Shown here: one piece after another, positions 36,380 through 48,806 of the stretch
How positions within the stretch are numbered: position 1 is the stretch's first letter
Layout: the number at the start of each line of letters is the position of its first letter
Source of the DNA: Gordionus sp. m RMFG-2023
Taxonomy: Eukaryota > Nematomorpha > Gordioida > Chordodea > Parachordodidae
Length of the DNA stretch: 64,000 bases
Assembly: GCF_954871325.1 (NCBI RefSeq)
Contig: NC_088776.1
Coordinates: 60,784,954 to 60,848,953 of the forward strand
Reading direction: 5' to 3'
Position numbers and translations under genes: made by a program
Notes under the pieces: model-generated
Told to the model about the DNA's origin: nothing
Database searches by the model: none
Seen by the model: the letters and a program-made list of their open reading frames with translations, nothing else

Positions 36380-37220
36380 ATATGAAAAACAACAAAGCTA
36401 GGGGTCCAGATGATAGTCCAATAGAAACCCTTAAAGCACTAGGAGATGATGGAATACATTTCCTCACAAATCTATACAATAAAATAGTTGGTGAAGAGGT
36501 TCCTCAAAATTGGAGGCAGAGCTACTAGTTCCTATCTTCACAAATAAAGAAGACCCACAAAATTGTCAAAATTACTGGAGCATAAAACTAATGTCACACT
36601 GTCTGAACTATACGAAAAAAATAATAGAATAAAGATTAAGAGACATAAGCGAAATAAAAGAGACTCCGTTTAGCTTTATGCCTGGAAGATCAAGAACTGA
36701 TGCTATCCACGCAATTAGGCAAATGAGTGAAAAATACAGATAAAAGAACAAAAAGCTACTTATGGACTTTCTCGATCTAGAAAAGGCCTTCGATCGCAAG
36801 AAAACTTATCTGGTGGGCGCTACGCTTCAAAAAGGTTAACGAAAAATATATAGGAATAATACAGGATATGTATATGGGCCATACAACAATGGTCCACATC
36901 ACAACAGGTACTTCAGCAGACTTCACTATAACCGAAGGAGTTCATCAAGGGTCGGCTCTCAGCCCATTTCTCTTCATTACAGTGATGTATTAGCACAGAC
37001 TTTACCTCAAACAGTCCGTGGAATATGATATTTGCAGATGATATTTGCAGATGATATTTGCAGATGATATTGTGATACTTGCCGAATCCAAGGATGAAAT
37101 GGAAGAAAGATTATTGAGTTGGATAAATATCCTAGAAAACCCCGGACTAAAAGTAAATATAGAAAAAACGGAGTATATGGTGATAGGAGGATATGAAACA
37201 GAGAGTATTGATATTAATGA
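36380..37220 (+). pseudogene. RTE reverse-transcriptase domain (broken)
   Basis: Segments read MKNNKARGPDDSPIE, then FMPGRSRTDAIHAIRQM, MDFLDLEKAFDRK (motif A), TEGVHQGSALSPFLF (motif B) and FADDIVILAESKDEME (catalytic FADD). The palm residues are recognisable, but stops and shifts separate them. The ARGPDDSPIETLKALG region shows that the normal RTE K-A-x-G-P-D-x-I-P-x-E block is intact. The FADD codons lie in a triplicated 13-bp unit that shifts the frame. Confidence 0.85.
37027..37065 (+). repeat. Triplicated 13-bp unit at the RT active site
   Basis: GATATTTGCAGAT occurs three times in tandem. It encodes the FADD catalytic motif, and each extra 13-bp copy shifts the frame by one base, so the expansion itself helps to inactivate the element. 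Confidence 0.85.
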
Positions 37221-37424
37221 ATGGCAGATATCGGCAATCGTTGGAAATATTTGGGCTCCACTATACAAACAAACGGCACAAAAGAAAAAGAGATAAAGAG
37301 TAAAATTAATCAAGGGTGGTTAAAGTGGAGATCTTTATCTGGAGTGCTATTTGACAAAAGGACACAAATAGGGAAAATATTACCCTTCCATAGTACAACC
37401 AACTATTCTATATAGTTCGGAAAC

Positions 37425-37811
37425 ATGGCCAACCAAGGAATCAGACGAGAGAAGTTTACAAACTTTGGAGTTGAGAATGCTGAGGATGATGGGGTAATAA
37501 GAAAGGATAAAGTGCGTAGTACAAAAATACTAAATAGTTTAAAGGTAGTGCCCATTAAGACTAAGTTAATGGTAAACAGACTTAGGTGGTATGGGCACAC
37601 AATGAGAAGGCCTATGAACTACATAGGAAATAAGGTTGAAAGTTTGGAAGTGATGGACAAACGTAAAAAAGGAAAGCCAAAACTTCAATGGGGCCATAAA
37701 GTTAGAGTCAATATAAAGAAGTATAAATTAATTAAAAGAGATAGTATGAATAACATAAAGTGGAGAGAGATGTTGAAGGAGTTATCACCAGAAAAAGTGA
37801 AAGCTAAATAG
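37425..37811 (+). pseudogene. RTE LINE C-terminal region
   Basis: A 128-codon frame runs to the element's final stop. It includes VVPIKTKLMVNRLRWYGHTM and GKPKLQWGHKVR, matching the RTE tail in which L-R-W-x-G-H-x-x-R and a G-R-P-K-x-R-W segment are conserved. This is the best preserved part of the element and lies directly before the A-run. It is homologous to 2,265-2,540. Confidence 0.85.
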
Positions 37812-37831
37812 AAAAAAAAATTTTTTACCGG

Positions 37832-39412
37832 TTAATCAATTCTACAAATTAGGTGTATCTAGTTTAAAATAATTCTTATTAAATTAAAGAATAAACAGTT
37901 AGTTTTTATTTTATTAGTGCAGTCATTTTATTCTTATTGCTAATTTAGTTGAATATTAGTTTATTTTTTAAAATAAATTATAACTGTTTTTCTTGTAAAT
38001 ATTTACACTATAAATATATAAAGTTTACTAAAAAAATTTGAATACAAACATTATAAAATCTATAAAGTTAGTTTTTACTAAATTATAAATAAGAACAAAT
38101 GAAATTGAATATAAAGTAAGTTTTTTTTTACAAAAATAAAAATATGAGAAATCTACGCAAGGTACTAAAATGAAATAAGACGAGGTCAAATCATTATTCA
38201 CCACACTTATGTTTATTGCTACTATATAAAATTTTTCATGATTTTTAATTTAAGTTGACAAATATTTATGTGAGCAAATATTTCTAATATTAATAAATGG
38301 GAAGATGGGGTCTTTATTTTTCTTATCAATTTCGGTTTAGGCCGAATCCATAATGTAATATATATTAATGTAGTGAGTATTTCAAAAGAAAGTTCTCTAA
38401 ATAATTACATAGAAGATATACATATTAAAGTATAAATTGGTCTAGAATTCCATTTTAAATCAACGAAGTTCTAATAATAATACCATAGCCTATATTTTTT
38501 ATAATGATGAATATTTGTACCCCAACTAAAAAAATGTAAAATTGTTAAATCCCCTTACCCCCGCAGGTATTTGCTCTTAAATAACAAATGTTATTATTAT
38601 ATTAAATTTAATATAGTATAAAGTAGCTTATAAAACCAAATGTAGTAAACTGGAATTTAAAATTTTTGCATAATTAGATATTTAATTGCTTTTGATTTCT
38701 AATAGACTTCGATCAAGATGATTAAGATATCATCATATTTAAAATTATATAATATTTTTTTTGCAAAAATATTTTATAAATATATTCCAACATAATTTAT
38801 AAAAGTGTTTTAAAGATATAATCTTTTTTATAAATATTATTAAATGTTACTTGAATTTATTTTCAATTTTGCAACATAAAATGTGATTGATAATTTATGT
38901 TAAATTTAAGATTTTAGCCATTAAAAAAATAAAAGTCACAATAAAAAGTAAATATTAAGTTATATATGAAAATTTAAATCATTGCCCCAATTGATCCGAG
39001 ATATTTGAATGAGTATATTTTGTCAAATTTCCCTGTTTACACTATACATGTTGTAATTTTCTAGAAAACTATTCCTAGGTTATAATATTTAACCGATTAA
39101 ATAAAAAATTCTCGAAAATATTTTTTTGAGTTTTTATTTTTGAAATTATAAAAATAATTATAAAACTGTGTATAAAAACAATTTAGATTTTATCAAATTT
39201 CTTAAAAAAATATGACTTATGTAGAAAATTGAAAAAAAACAATTAAATTAGACATTAATAAAAAAATATAGTTTAATTGCTTTGTTATGCATAGAATAGC
39301 CCAATTAATTGCCTGCAAAGAGGGCTATAATGGTCAGCTATAATTATCTATAAAAATAAATAAAATTTTAGGAACAATTTACCAATACAGTATTGGTAAC
39401 AAATGGGATAAG
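37832..39412. other. AT-rich intergenic DNA
   Basis: No gene. A perfect hairpin, TTACCAATAC-A-GTATTGGTAA, lies at about 39,379-39,399 next to the hAT end. Confidence 0.5.
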
Positions 39413-41000
39413 CAGTGGCGTATCCAGGATTTTCTATAGGGGGGGGGGATTTTTTGGGGCCTTTGCCCACAAACCCTTTTGGCCAGCTTTTTCCCCACCT
39501 TCGGCTGGGTCATATCATTGAGCTATTCCTTTAAATTATTCATAATTCAATAAAATTATATTATTATTTAACTTTTATTTGAATTTTGTTCCTTTTATAA
39601 ATTAATTATTTAAGAATTTTTTTTTTTTTAATTTTTAAAATTTTTAAATTTAACATTTATTAATAATGTAATAGACACTGACAAAATGATAGTAATAAAA
39701 TCATGTCCAAAACATATTATAGAAAATTCAAAAAATTTAACAAACAAGGACTTCATAATACAAAGTATAATAATAGATATAATGGAAATATAATTAATGA
39801 AAATTATTATATGAGGAAGAAGGGGGAGAGGGGAATTTTAAATAATTTAAGAAAGAGGAAGAAAATCGATTAATCGGGCTCTTCGGGGTATGAAGCATGT
39901 GAAATTAGATTTTATAATCTGAATTCCTATGCGTTTACGTGAGTAAACGCTTTCTTTTGGGTATCCTGATTTATTTACTAATTCGCGTTTATGAATATAA
40001 GAAGAAATAAAGGTTATAACACAATTTTTATTTAAGTTAGGTATTATAAATAAATATTTTTAAAAAAATATAAAATTGAAATAAAAATTTGTTTTTATGA
40101 AATTTGCTTTAAAAACTACCCTCAGCTTAAATTCCCTTATAATATAAATATAAAATTTTTTTTATTGAAAATACTAATTGTAGTGTGTATAAAATATTAA
40201 CTAGAAAATATTTTAAAGAACAAGTTTTTATTTTTTTTATCAAATATAATATTATATAAAAAATTTATTAAATACGAGAATTATAATGCGATTTTTAATT
40301 TTCGTGGAAATTTGTTAATTCATCAAGAATTTTTTATGTCGTTGGAATTAAATCTCTGTGGATATTAAACAGAGCTAACCCATTTAGCCGAGAAGTAGTA
40401 TTTTGTAAATAAGTTTTCAACTATCTCAATTTGAATCCTTTCATTCGTATATGTTGTAATAGGCAAACATACAAGAATATTAAATACCTTCAAAATATTT
40501 GGAAATTAAGCCAAGGTTTCCTTATACCGATTGAGCGGATCAATAGCATGCTCAGGTAAAATAATAAGCGTAGTAAATATTTATACCACAATTCGAATTC
40601 ACTGATTAAATTGATATCAGTATCAATATCATAGGAATAAAATTTTGCTAAATATTTAATTTTACAAATAAGGGCATCAGGAAACGAAGAAGAGTCTTTA
40701 GGTAATAAAATATGAAGATTACCAAAGACTTGTTTTTTATCTAAAAACCGTACTTTAATTTGTGATAAAAAAGAATCTAAGAATGGAATGGAATTGGATA
40801 TTTTATAATATTCTATAAGATTTAGTTTGATTCAACGTCTATATAATTATTAAGAAATATTAATCTACATTCATTCTTCCTGTCCACATTTTCCTCCAAA
40901 TCAATAACTTGAACCAAATCAAAATTTGGTTTTTGTAAATTTCTACGTTAGTAGTGAGCTATAGGAAAATAATTTATTTATGCAACTAGCAGTAAGGGTA
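39413..41000 (-). mobile_element. hAT transposon remnant (CAGTGGCGTA-type end)
   Basis: CAGTGGCGTATCCAGGATTT at 39,413 followed by a run of ten G's is an end type that I recall from hAT elements of many invertebrates. About 850 bp inward, the minus strand carries the C-terminal part of a hAT transposase, so the terminus and the coding strand are consistent (39,413 is the 3' end of the element). The other end and the target duplication (GGGATAAG would be expected) were not found. Confidence 0.65.
40265..40850 (-). pseudogene. hAT transposase C-terminal region (hATC)
   Basis: The minus strand reads YYKISNSIPFLDSFLSQI, then KVRFLDKKQVFGNLHILLPK and FYSYDIDTDINLISEFELW. After frame breaks it continues with NIFKVFNILVCLPITTYTNE and LALFNIHRDLIP. 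This is the order found in zinc-finger-MYM / P52rIPK-like hAT transposases: substrate-loop segment, the P-N-I-x-x-L-x-x-L...P-x-T-T-x-x-x-E-R dimerisation block and the final L-x-L-x-x-I-H-x-D. An intact hATC dimerises the transposase. Here the catalytic N-terminal two thirds is not visible and the copy is dead. Confidence 0.75.
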
Positions 41001-43816
41001 AACTATGCTTGATATAATTGATGAATATATTTTCTGTTTTCAGAAAGGTACTTATTTATATTTTGGCGGTAAATAGGTACGCTTATATAGTTTTCAAATT
41101 ATCCGGGAAAATTTGAAACCTTGATTATATATATTTAAAATATAAATTATAATAATATTATATTAAACATGATTCATAATATCTTTCAAAATTTTCCTAA
41201 AGTTTCCTGAAAATTCTCCCGAAATTATATTTCATGTTCTTTTGACTGAACGTGAACCTTATACGAAACTTTTCATTATATATACCTGATTATAATTAGG
41301 TAAACTTATCCTACACCATGGGTCTAAAATTCAATTAAAATGTAAAAATAATCAGCTAATAATGCACTACCATTTAGCAAAATACATGTCTCTAAATTGT
41401 ATGTTGATAAAAAATTAATAAATGCCGTGCCTAGCCTAAAAAAGACATTCCTTAATTTATATATATGGAAAAATGTTTTAAATCCTATTTATTATTTTCT
41501 CCACTCTTGTTAGTATTTTGAAAAGACAATTATAAATTTGAGGGAAAATTTGCCAAGGAGAGATAATCGGAAAATAAATGTTTTAAATTTTTTTTAAATT
41601 GAAGTAGCAATTACGTAAATAGAATATGTTAAGAAACATCATATAAATTTTTTTTATTAATATCCACATCTCCTTTAATTAAATTAACTATGAAATAATC
41701 TTAACTAATATATTTTATTAATTGTGATGTGAATACTTAAATAAACATTTTATAACAACAGTTTTTCTTGCGATAAAAATTTCCAGATATTTAACAGGAA
41801 AAATTATTTTTAATAAAACAAATATTTACAAAGGAATTACAATACATTTAGCCAAATTAATAAATATTAAATAAAAACTTTAATAATTCCCCAAGTAAAA
41901 TTTACAATATTTGATTAATAACAAAATGGATAGAAATATTGGGTTTCTAGCGTTATACTCTTAAAAATAAAATATTTCCAAATATAAATTTATATATTAA
42001 TATATAATATTATATAGTATAATGAAGAAATAACTATATTTAAAGAAACATAATAAAATTCAAGTAATATTTAAAAAATATTAATGTAAAAGTTAAACAA
42101 AAAAACACTTGTGTAAAATCTGTACTAATTAAATCTGCCGCATTTTATAAATAATTTATTTCCCAAAAATTGATTATAAATTAACAATATTTATTATATC
42201 CCAATAAATTTTAAATAAAAATTTTAAACTAAAGGCAGAATATTTTATTAAAATCTTTACTTTAAAAATAGAATCCCAGTCCGATAATACAGTATAAAAG
42301 ATGTTATTGATTTTTAAAAATATTATGTAAAGCTTACCCTACATTCTATTACAAGACTACATAAATTAAAGTATTTCTTTAATTGTAATTCACTGATGTT
42401 TTTAATCAAATCACACTATGAAAGTTAAATATAAATATTTTTGTTCAAGATTTCAATAAATAATAATTTTTTAAAATATAGAAATAATAATGACTGGAGT
42501 TTACAATAGATCGGGTGCAAGAGCCTCGAATAATATTGACATATGTGGGAATACAAAGCATAAAATGTTAGAAAGCAATTATAAAATGTAAAACGAGATT
42601 GCTGTATTTTTATAATCTCGTATGATTGATAAAATAAGTCAGCGTTATAATAACCAATCGGTAAGGTTAGTGAAGGGTTAAATTTTTTTAAAAAAAGTGT
42701 GGGTTGTCTTGTTAATTAAATCCGCCCTATGCAGATCTCTAATCATGACTATTGAACAATAAAGATATATCTTACTTGCCAGCACTAAAAAAAGATAGTA
42801 GTTTTAATTTATATATAATACGATATTACAATTTAGAAAATATAGCATGATATTCAAATATTAAACTCGAACTTTTTGAGGGTCTGACCAAATAAAAACA
42901 ACTATTCAAAAATATTATTAATTTTATTGTAAACCCAACCAATAATATCAATAATAGTTTTCTTCATCTTAGTCTAAAATATAAAACTTGCAAAAGATGC
43001 CAATAAATTTTTATATATTATCCTATAGATATTTTTGGATGTTCCTTTTTGGGAATACAATTAACGATTTATTATTTAGCATCTTTTATAATTTATTATT
43101 ATTTATTTATTTTAATTTGGTTGAATTTTCTAGATTTTAATTTAAAAAAATAGAATAAAAATTTGGATTCCAAATAAAAATTTTTAAAAGGATTAACTAG
43201 AAATTCGTGTAAAATTGTATAATATTATTTTTAATTAAGAATATGTTTAAAATAGAATTTTTCTTATAATTCAAGTTAAATTTACATATTGTAAAAGTTT
43301 TAATAGTCAAAATACTTATTTTTATTGTCCATCTCTAATTATTCTCTATAATCAATTACTCTAAATCTTCTCCGCTGAATGCCAATCAACGATATTTTCA
43401 AATCGGGGTCATATATTTTGCAAAAACTGACCCAGATGGCTTGGCGTAGTAACTATACCATGATTTATATTATTATAACCATTCTTTCAAGACATATTCA
43501 ATTAATGGACAATGTTATCAAATAAAAATGATTAAAACTTTGTCCTGGCAAATTTTTAATATCCTTCACAACTTATGATTTATGTTATAAATATAAATAT
43601 TATGTTTTGAAGCTGATGAATAGCTAGTTTGTTTCCAAATATTTGATATTATATATCAGGTTATTTAGAGAGATTTGTTTTATCGTTTTAGAATGTGCCA
43701 ATAAAAATATTTTTGAGTTATGCTCTATAATAGTTTCAATTTGTATTTTAATATAATATCTTTTAATATAAATTATAAAGAATTTTCTTATTTTTATATT
43801 CCATAAATATCATTAC
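41001..43816. other. AT-rich intergenic DNA with an orphan hAT-like end
   Basis: No supportable gene. At 42,730-42,741 TGCAGATCTCTA is the reverse complement of the TAGAGATCTGCA terminus seen at 729 and may be a right end, but no partner or duplication was found. A patch at 43,370-43,455 shares GGCTTGGCGTAGT with AGACGGCTTAGCGTAGT at about 45,470. Confidence 0.4.
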
Positions 43817-43837
43817 CCGGAACAATAACTTCAGCTA
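43817..43837 (-). CDS. Candidate micro-exon (21 nt), unit VAEVIVP
   Basis: A 21-nt segment with acceptor TATTTATTTTAG and donor GTAATG. In phase 1 it encodes AEVIVP, preceded by a split codon ending TA, and it ends in G. The length, phase and -VP ending match the micro-exon cluster at 48.8-51.2 kb, and the acceptor resembles theirs (TATTTATAG). It is the most distal family member on the minus strand. Whether it is spliced to that cluster is inferred. Confidence 0.45.
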
Positions 43838-43889
43838 CTAAAATAAATAGTGCCAAAATATAATTATTAATCCTTTATTTATACCTTGT

Positions 43890-44290
43890 ATTTATAACGT
43901 ATTAGTTTATATTTTTTTCTCATTCTATTTTAATTATACATTTTCTTTTTTATTGAACGTTTTTCTTTTTCGATTGGATTTTTTGCTTTTTTTGTTATAT
44001 TATTTTATATTTTGGGGAAAAATTAAAACAATTATATCAAAATATAAACTATAACATTTTTAAATAAAATCCTTAGATACTTTTATCATTATTTTTATTA
44101 TAAATAAATAATTTTAATTAGAATTCAAGGATAATTGCAATTCAAACAGATTACAATTTATTTTTTCATTAAAATTATATACTATCAAAATTTTTATTGG
44201 CATAAATTTGTTTACAGTAAAACTCATTCCCTAAAGTGTTTCTCATCTAAAAACAAGGAAAGTAACGGAAATAATAAAATCAAAAAAGGA
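43890..44290 (+). repeat. Dispersed duplication, copy 1 (partner 47,640-48,050)
   Basis: Collinear match: ttttaattatacat, then cgattgga or cgattaaa, aggataattgcaattcaaac, aaatttgttt, ttctcatctaaaaaca or ttttatccaaaaaca, and gaaagt. The copies are diverged. It lies within the putative micro-exon gene, so duplication of intron segments has accompanied duplication of exons. Confidence 0.7.
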
Positions 44291-45041
44291 AAAAATGTGA
44301 ATAAATAATAGGCTTAACCTAGATTTTGCTAGAGAGTGGGGGGCATTATTACATAGGTTTTTCCCATAAATATTAAAGAAGATTTAAGTCTACCAATTAT
44401 GGCCTAAAAGTTTTATATAAATAATTTTGGGTTATCACTTTTTTTCTAATATAGTCTTTATTTTAAAAAGTAAATTTTACTAATTTTTTTCTTCAAATTC
44501 TTCTTTATAATGATATATTATGTACATTTATGGGGAAAACGGGTTTGAATTTTATAAAAGATCTGAATTTAATTAGCTTAAAACAGACAAATTTTTGCGC
44601 GAATTTTCTCTTAATCCCTCTTCCTTCCTTCAATGGCCAATAAACAAAAGGATATTATAATTATTATGATACTTGGCTCGACTAAAATAAGGTGTAATTT
44701 AATGATTTTTATATAATAAAAATGTGACATAAATAAATATTAAATAAAGATACAATTTAATAACATAAATATCATATACTACTTACCAACTAAAATTTTA
44801 AAATAACATTAAAAATAAAAAAAAAAAAGAATTATTAGAAAAATACTATATTTTTAAATCTTCAAAAATCATTTATTAAATAATAAATAACATTCCCCTA
44901 AATATAAAATAAAAAAAATTGTTAGGATTTTATCATTTAAATAAAAAATAATTATGAATTAGATGCCAGCGTTAGTAATAATAATGTAAAAATTTCGGAT
45001 ATTTATCAAATAGGATAATAAAATCAAAAATACTCTTTTAC

Positions 45042-45053
45042 CTTCTGCTAACA
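45042..45053 (-). CDS. Candidate micro-exon (12 nt)
   Basis: A 12-nt segment follows acceptor CTTGCATTTAG and is followed by GTAAAA. In phase 1 it encodes LAE plus split codons, resembling the MAE end of the exon at 46,175. Short length makes chance likely. Confidence 0.25.
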
Positions 45054-46174
45054 CTAAATGCAAGGTACAATTTTTTTTTGAAATAAATATAAATTTTTTA
45101 ATTGTAAAATAATCAGTCCGAATGTAATAAGGAAAGAATTTTAAAAATATTAATTTATATACTGTTTTATATGTATTAAATATGAAAATAAAAGAGTAGG
45201 AAAACTCATTTGATAAATTAATTTAAAAAAATGAAATATAAATATTTGAAAAAAAGTTAATTAAATAACTTACTATTTTCAACTTTTAATGTAAAAATTT
45301 ATAAAAATATGTTTCTAATTTATTAAATGTAAACTATTAAATTATTTGGGATAGAATGAAGCATGATACCGAAGTTGTATATTCCATTTTTATTTGTTTA
45401 AAATAGTAACTAAGGAACTTGAATAAAATTTTATTAGAGATAAGTCATCTAACTCAAGATAATTCTAAGACGGCTTAGCGTAGTTATCAATTTTTTGTTA
45501 TTATCAATAAGATTAAGCGGAGTTTTCCAATATCTCCATATGATAATGCATAGTGGAAATAATAATAGAAATAAGTTTTTCGATAATATTGAATATTTTT
45601 AATTATAACAGCCTCAAAATTTTTAGTAACTATAGCCAATTCAACATAAATAGCTATCTCGTCATTAACTTATTTTACAACAACGCTATCAACATAATTA
45701 AAAGACAATATTCTGTCACTTTATTATGTAATTAGTATCCTGCTATTATTTGCTACAAATTTATTTTACAATTTTTTTCCTCTAAATTTTTTTTATTAAA
45801 GCATTTTTTTATAGTTTATTCTTACTTGAGATTATTCCTATTCAGGTTTGATCACATTTTAGCTTGAAACATAGTTCATTTTGATTATTGTCAGTATTTA
45901 ATTTTTAACAATTAATATCTGGACCAGATAAATGAAAAGAGTTTATTATGTTCGATTTAATCCAAACGGTTCACTTGTAAATAATTATATGTAAAAAATA
46001 AATTTTATTATATTTTTTTCTCTTTTAATTATGATTGTTTTAAGTTTAACAAATATATCTAAAGTGTATTTTCCTTATTTTTCCCTTTCTTTTATCTTTC
46101 TTACTTAATTTTGCCACTGATTTTCATCATTATGATAATTATTTATAATTTTTTATAAATTAATATATTCTCAC

Positions 46175-46195
46175 CTTCTGCCATCTCTGCAAATA
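46175..46195 (-). CDS. Candidate micro-exon (21 nt), unit FAEMAE
   Basis: A 21-nt segment has donor GTGAGA and acceptor ATTTAATTTATTAAAAG; the acceptor side resembles the ATTAAATTTTATTTATAG before the 48.8-51.2-kb exons. In phase 1 it reads FAEMAE with a final G. It is clearly GC-richer than its flanks. Same length, phase and intron style as the array make it a likely family member. Confidence 0.5.
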
Positions 46196-47639
46196 CTTTT
46201 AATAAATTAAATTTTATTTCGTTTTACTAAAAAATTGTAGTAATTTATTTTTGAAATTCTGAAATTAAAATAAAAACTAATTAATAATGTCAATCACTAT
46301 AATTAATATAATAATAATTATTATATATATATATATACTTTCTTCTACTAAAATTTTATAGGCATTCAAAAATAATAATAAATATAAAAATTTCGTGTAA
46401 TATTGTATTTGGTTTTAGTAAGGGAACAAATTATAAGTCAATACAAATACTATCCTATTTTATATATTTTTTAATACACTTGAGTTGTGATAGTGTATTG
46501 AAACATTCCTGAGATTTTAAATCCGTTATTACAAAAAAAACTATTTATATTTTGACCAGCCTTTTTTGAAACCTCATAATTTTATTCATAACCTGTTTCT
46601 ACATAGTTTCATGCATTTATATATGATAGTTTCTAAGAAATATAAATATTTGAATTGTTTGGTGTATCAGTGACCAAATATCTTTTTGCTTTATTATTTA
46701 AAATTTTATAAATTAGAAGTTGAAACTTGCGCAAAATGTAATTTTAAATATGAGAAATATTATATAGATTGTTAGGCTTAGGAATAGTCAAATTTATGTC
46801 TTTCTCTTTCGTAAAATTAATATGAACTATTAAAGTTTTTAAAGTATTTTTTTTTGTTTTAAGATTAAATATTTGTATTTTATAACTTAAATTTTTCTCA
46901 AGGATTAAAATTTTTCCCTTTAAGATATTTTCTGTTATATTTTTTTAATCTTATTTCTTTTAACAAAAGATAAAGGTTATAATTTTACCCCTTGTAATCT
47001 TTTACTTATCTATTCACTTTTCTATCTGTTCTTCAGAGCATATTTGCATGATTCTATTTAGATTATAATGTAAAAACTACAACAATACATCCTAAATGTA
47101 AATTTTAAATATTCGAATTGCATTGGTATAAATTGATTAACAATAATGGATATCAACATTTATAAATTATGTTTGGTTAAAATTAAATTTCTAAAATTTC
47201 CAGAGTAAAAATTGTTCTGATAAGGAAATGTAATAGTCATAGTTAGTATATGTCGAATTCTAATCTCTTTTAAAAAATAAAAAAGACATTTGACAATTAT
47301 AAATTAAATTTGTCCTTATTTTGAATGATATTTTTAGTTATCTTGATTGAATGAAAGATTTAATTATATTTATTTATTTATTAGAATTATATAATATTAT
47401 ATACTCCCTAAACAAATTAAAAAGAATTTTAATTTATTTAAAATTTTCAATAAAACTAAATTAATGAAACTATTAATAAAAATTCCATTCATTTTTTATA
47501 TATTTTATAACCTATTTAAAAAAAAAGTTAAGAGCAGTTTTAAAGAGGGTCAGTGAAAATATTTCGTCCTGAATTGACCATTATTTCAATTTTTAATTAT
47601 TTACCAATATAATTGATTCTTTATCTTTGAGTTTTTATA

Positions 47640-48050
47640 CCTTCATTATTGAAATGTATCAGTTAATATATTTTTTTTCTCTTATTTTAATTATACATAT
47701 TTCATTTTTATTGTACCTTTTTTTCGATTAAATATTTTGGTTATTTTGATTATATTTTATTAAATTATGTAATATAATAGGAAAAATTGAAAAAATTAAA
47801 CTCCATATATCATAAAATATACTATAATATTTCTAAATAAAATATTTAGATACTTTTAATATTTTTATTATATATTTATAATTTTAATTAAATTTTAGGG
47901 ATAATTGCAATTCAAACAAATTAAAATTTAATTTTTTATTAAAATATGCCATTAAAATTTTCAATATCATAAATTTGTTTGGAGAAAGTTATTTTCTAAA
48001 GGGTTTTTTATCCAAAAACAGTGAAAGTTCCGATCAAAAAAATAAAAAGG
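47640..48050 (+). repeat. Dispersed duplication, copy 2 (partner 43,890-44,290)
   Basis: See the anchors listed for 43,890-44,290; order and orientation are the same, spacing about 3.75 kb. Confidence 0.7.
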
Positions 48051-48548
48051 TATGTATAGCCTTGCGAGAAATTTCTATTAAGGAAAAGGATGGTTAATCA
48101 AAATAAACAAAATTGTCAAACAAAATAGGAAAATATATTACCAAGAAAAGCTACTATTCAAAAAAATGGAAAATTTTTCTTTAAAAATAGAAAATCGTTA
48201 TTATTTTAATATAAATTATAATCTTTTTTGTTGTCTAATAAATAATCCGGAAAAAATTTTTTTACTAAATTTTAAGATTCATTCTAATTTTACATCTTTT
48301 TAAATCCTCATTTAACTCTTTTTTAATATGATAAAACACAGAATAATGTCAAGATTAATTTTAAAATATGTAGACTATATTTCAAAATTTATAGCAGGGA
48401 AAATAATTAATGAATAAAACAATTTTAATTAAATGTAGGTATAAATAATATTTATATAAAATATGATTGCATTTTTGATAGGACATTTTCATTTTTTGAT
48501 GGGAATTATCCTTTTTTGATCTATTTATTTTTAATTTTATTCACTTAC

Positions 48549-48569
48549 CTTATTTTACAAAGAATATTT
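48549..48569 (-). CDS. Candidate micro-exon (21 nt) with in-frame stop
   Basis: A 21-nt segment lies between an AG (CAAAATAAG) and a perfect GTAAGT donor. In phase 1 it reads IFFVK then TAA. It resembles gene 1 exon 2 (FIVVKE), with TAA in place of GAA. It could be a dead exon, or an exon whose inclusion ends the protein. Its AT-richness makes chance possible. Confidence 0.3.
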
Positions 48570-48785
48570 CTTATTTTGAATTAGAAAATTCTGATTTGTT
48601 ATTAAAGAATAGAGAAAATTTTATTATGAAAATATTTATCAAGTCATTGTTAGATTAGTTATCAAGATTTTATTAATAACCTCTCCTAGATTTAAATAAT
48701 TATTTCCTAATGTATAGATCATATTTATATTTCGATTATAATTTTAATTTTTTTTATGCATAGAGAATATAATAATTTTACATAC

Positions 48786-48806
48786 GTTCAACACCAGCAT
48801 TTTCTC
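48786..48806 (-). CDS. Array micro-exon, unit ENAGVE
   Basis: 21 nt between acceptor TATATTTTAG and donor GTATGT. Phase 1 gives ENAGVE with a final C. It aligns base for base with the five exons at 49.7-51.2 kb, and lies 931 bp from the nearest one. Confidence 0.6.

Larger units (their letters stand above)
34732..37822 (+). mobile_element. RTE-clade LINE, near full length, inactive
   Basis: The target duplication TTTTACCGG occurs at 34,723-34,731 and 37,823-37,831. A 5' leader of about 350 bp precedes endonuclease, reverse transcriptase and C-terminal segments in RTE order, and an A-run of nine bases follows the stop. RTE elements cut DNA with an apurinic-type endonuclease and prime reverse transcription at the nick. 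The frame is broken many times, so the element is dead, yet its duplications are still exact. That places it as younger than the RTE fragment at 1.9 kb. Confidence 0.9.

Noticed and set aside
35000-37800. Minus-strand open frames across the RTE element
   Set aside because: Antisense shadows of the LINE coding sequence.
44784-44800. Possible 3-nt micro-exon before a perfect GTAAGT
   Set aside because: Too short to distinguish from chance without transcripts.
46985-47012. A 21-nt AG/GT-bounded segment on the minus strand
   Set aside because: Contains a stop in phase 1 and lacks resemblance to the other micro-exons; likely chance.
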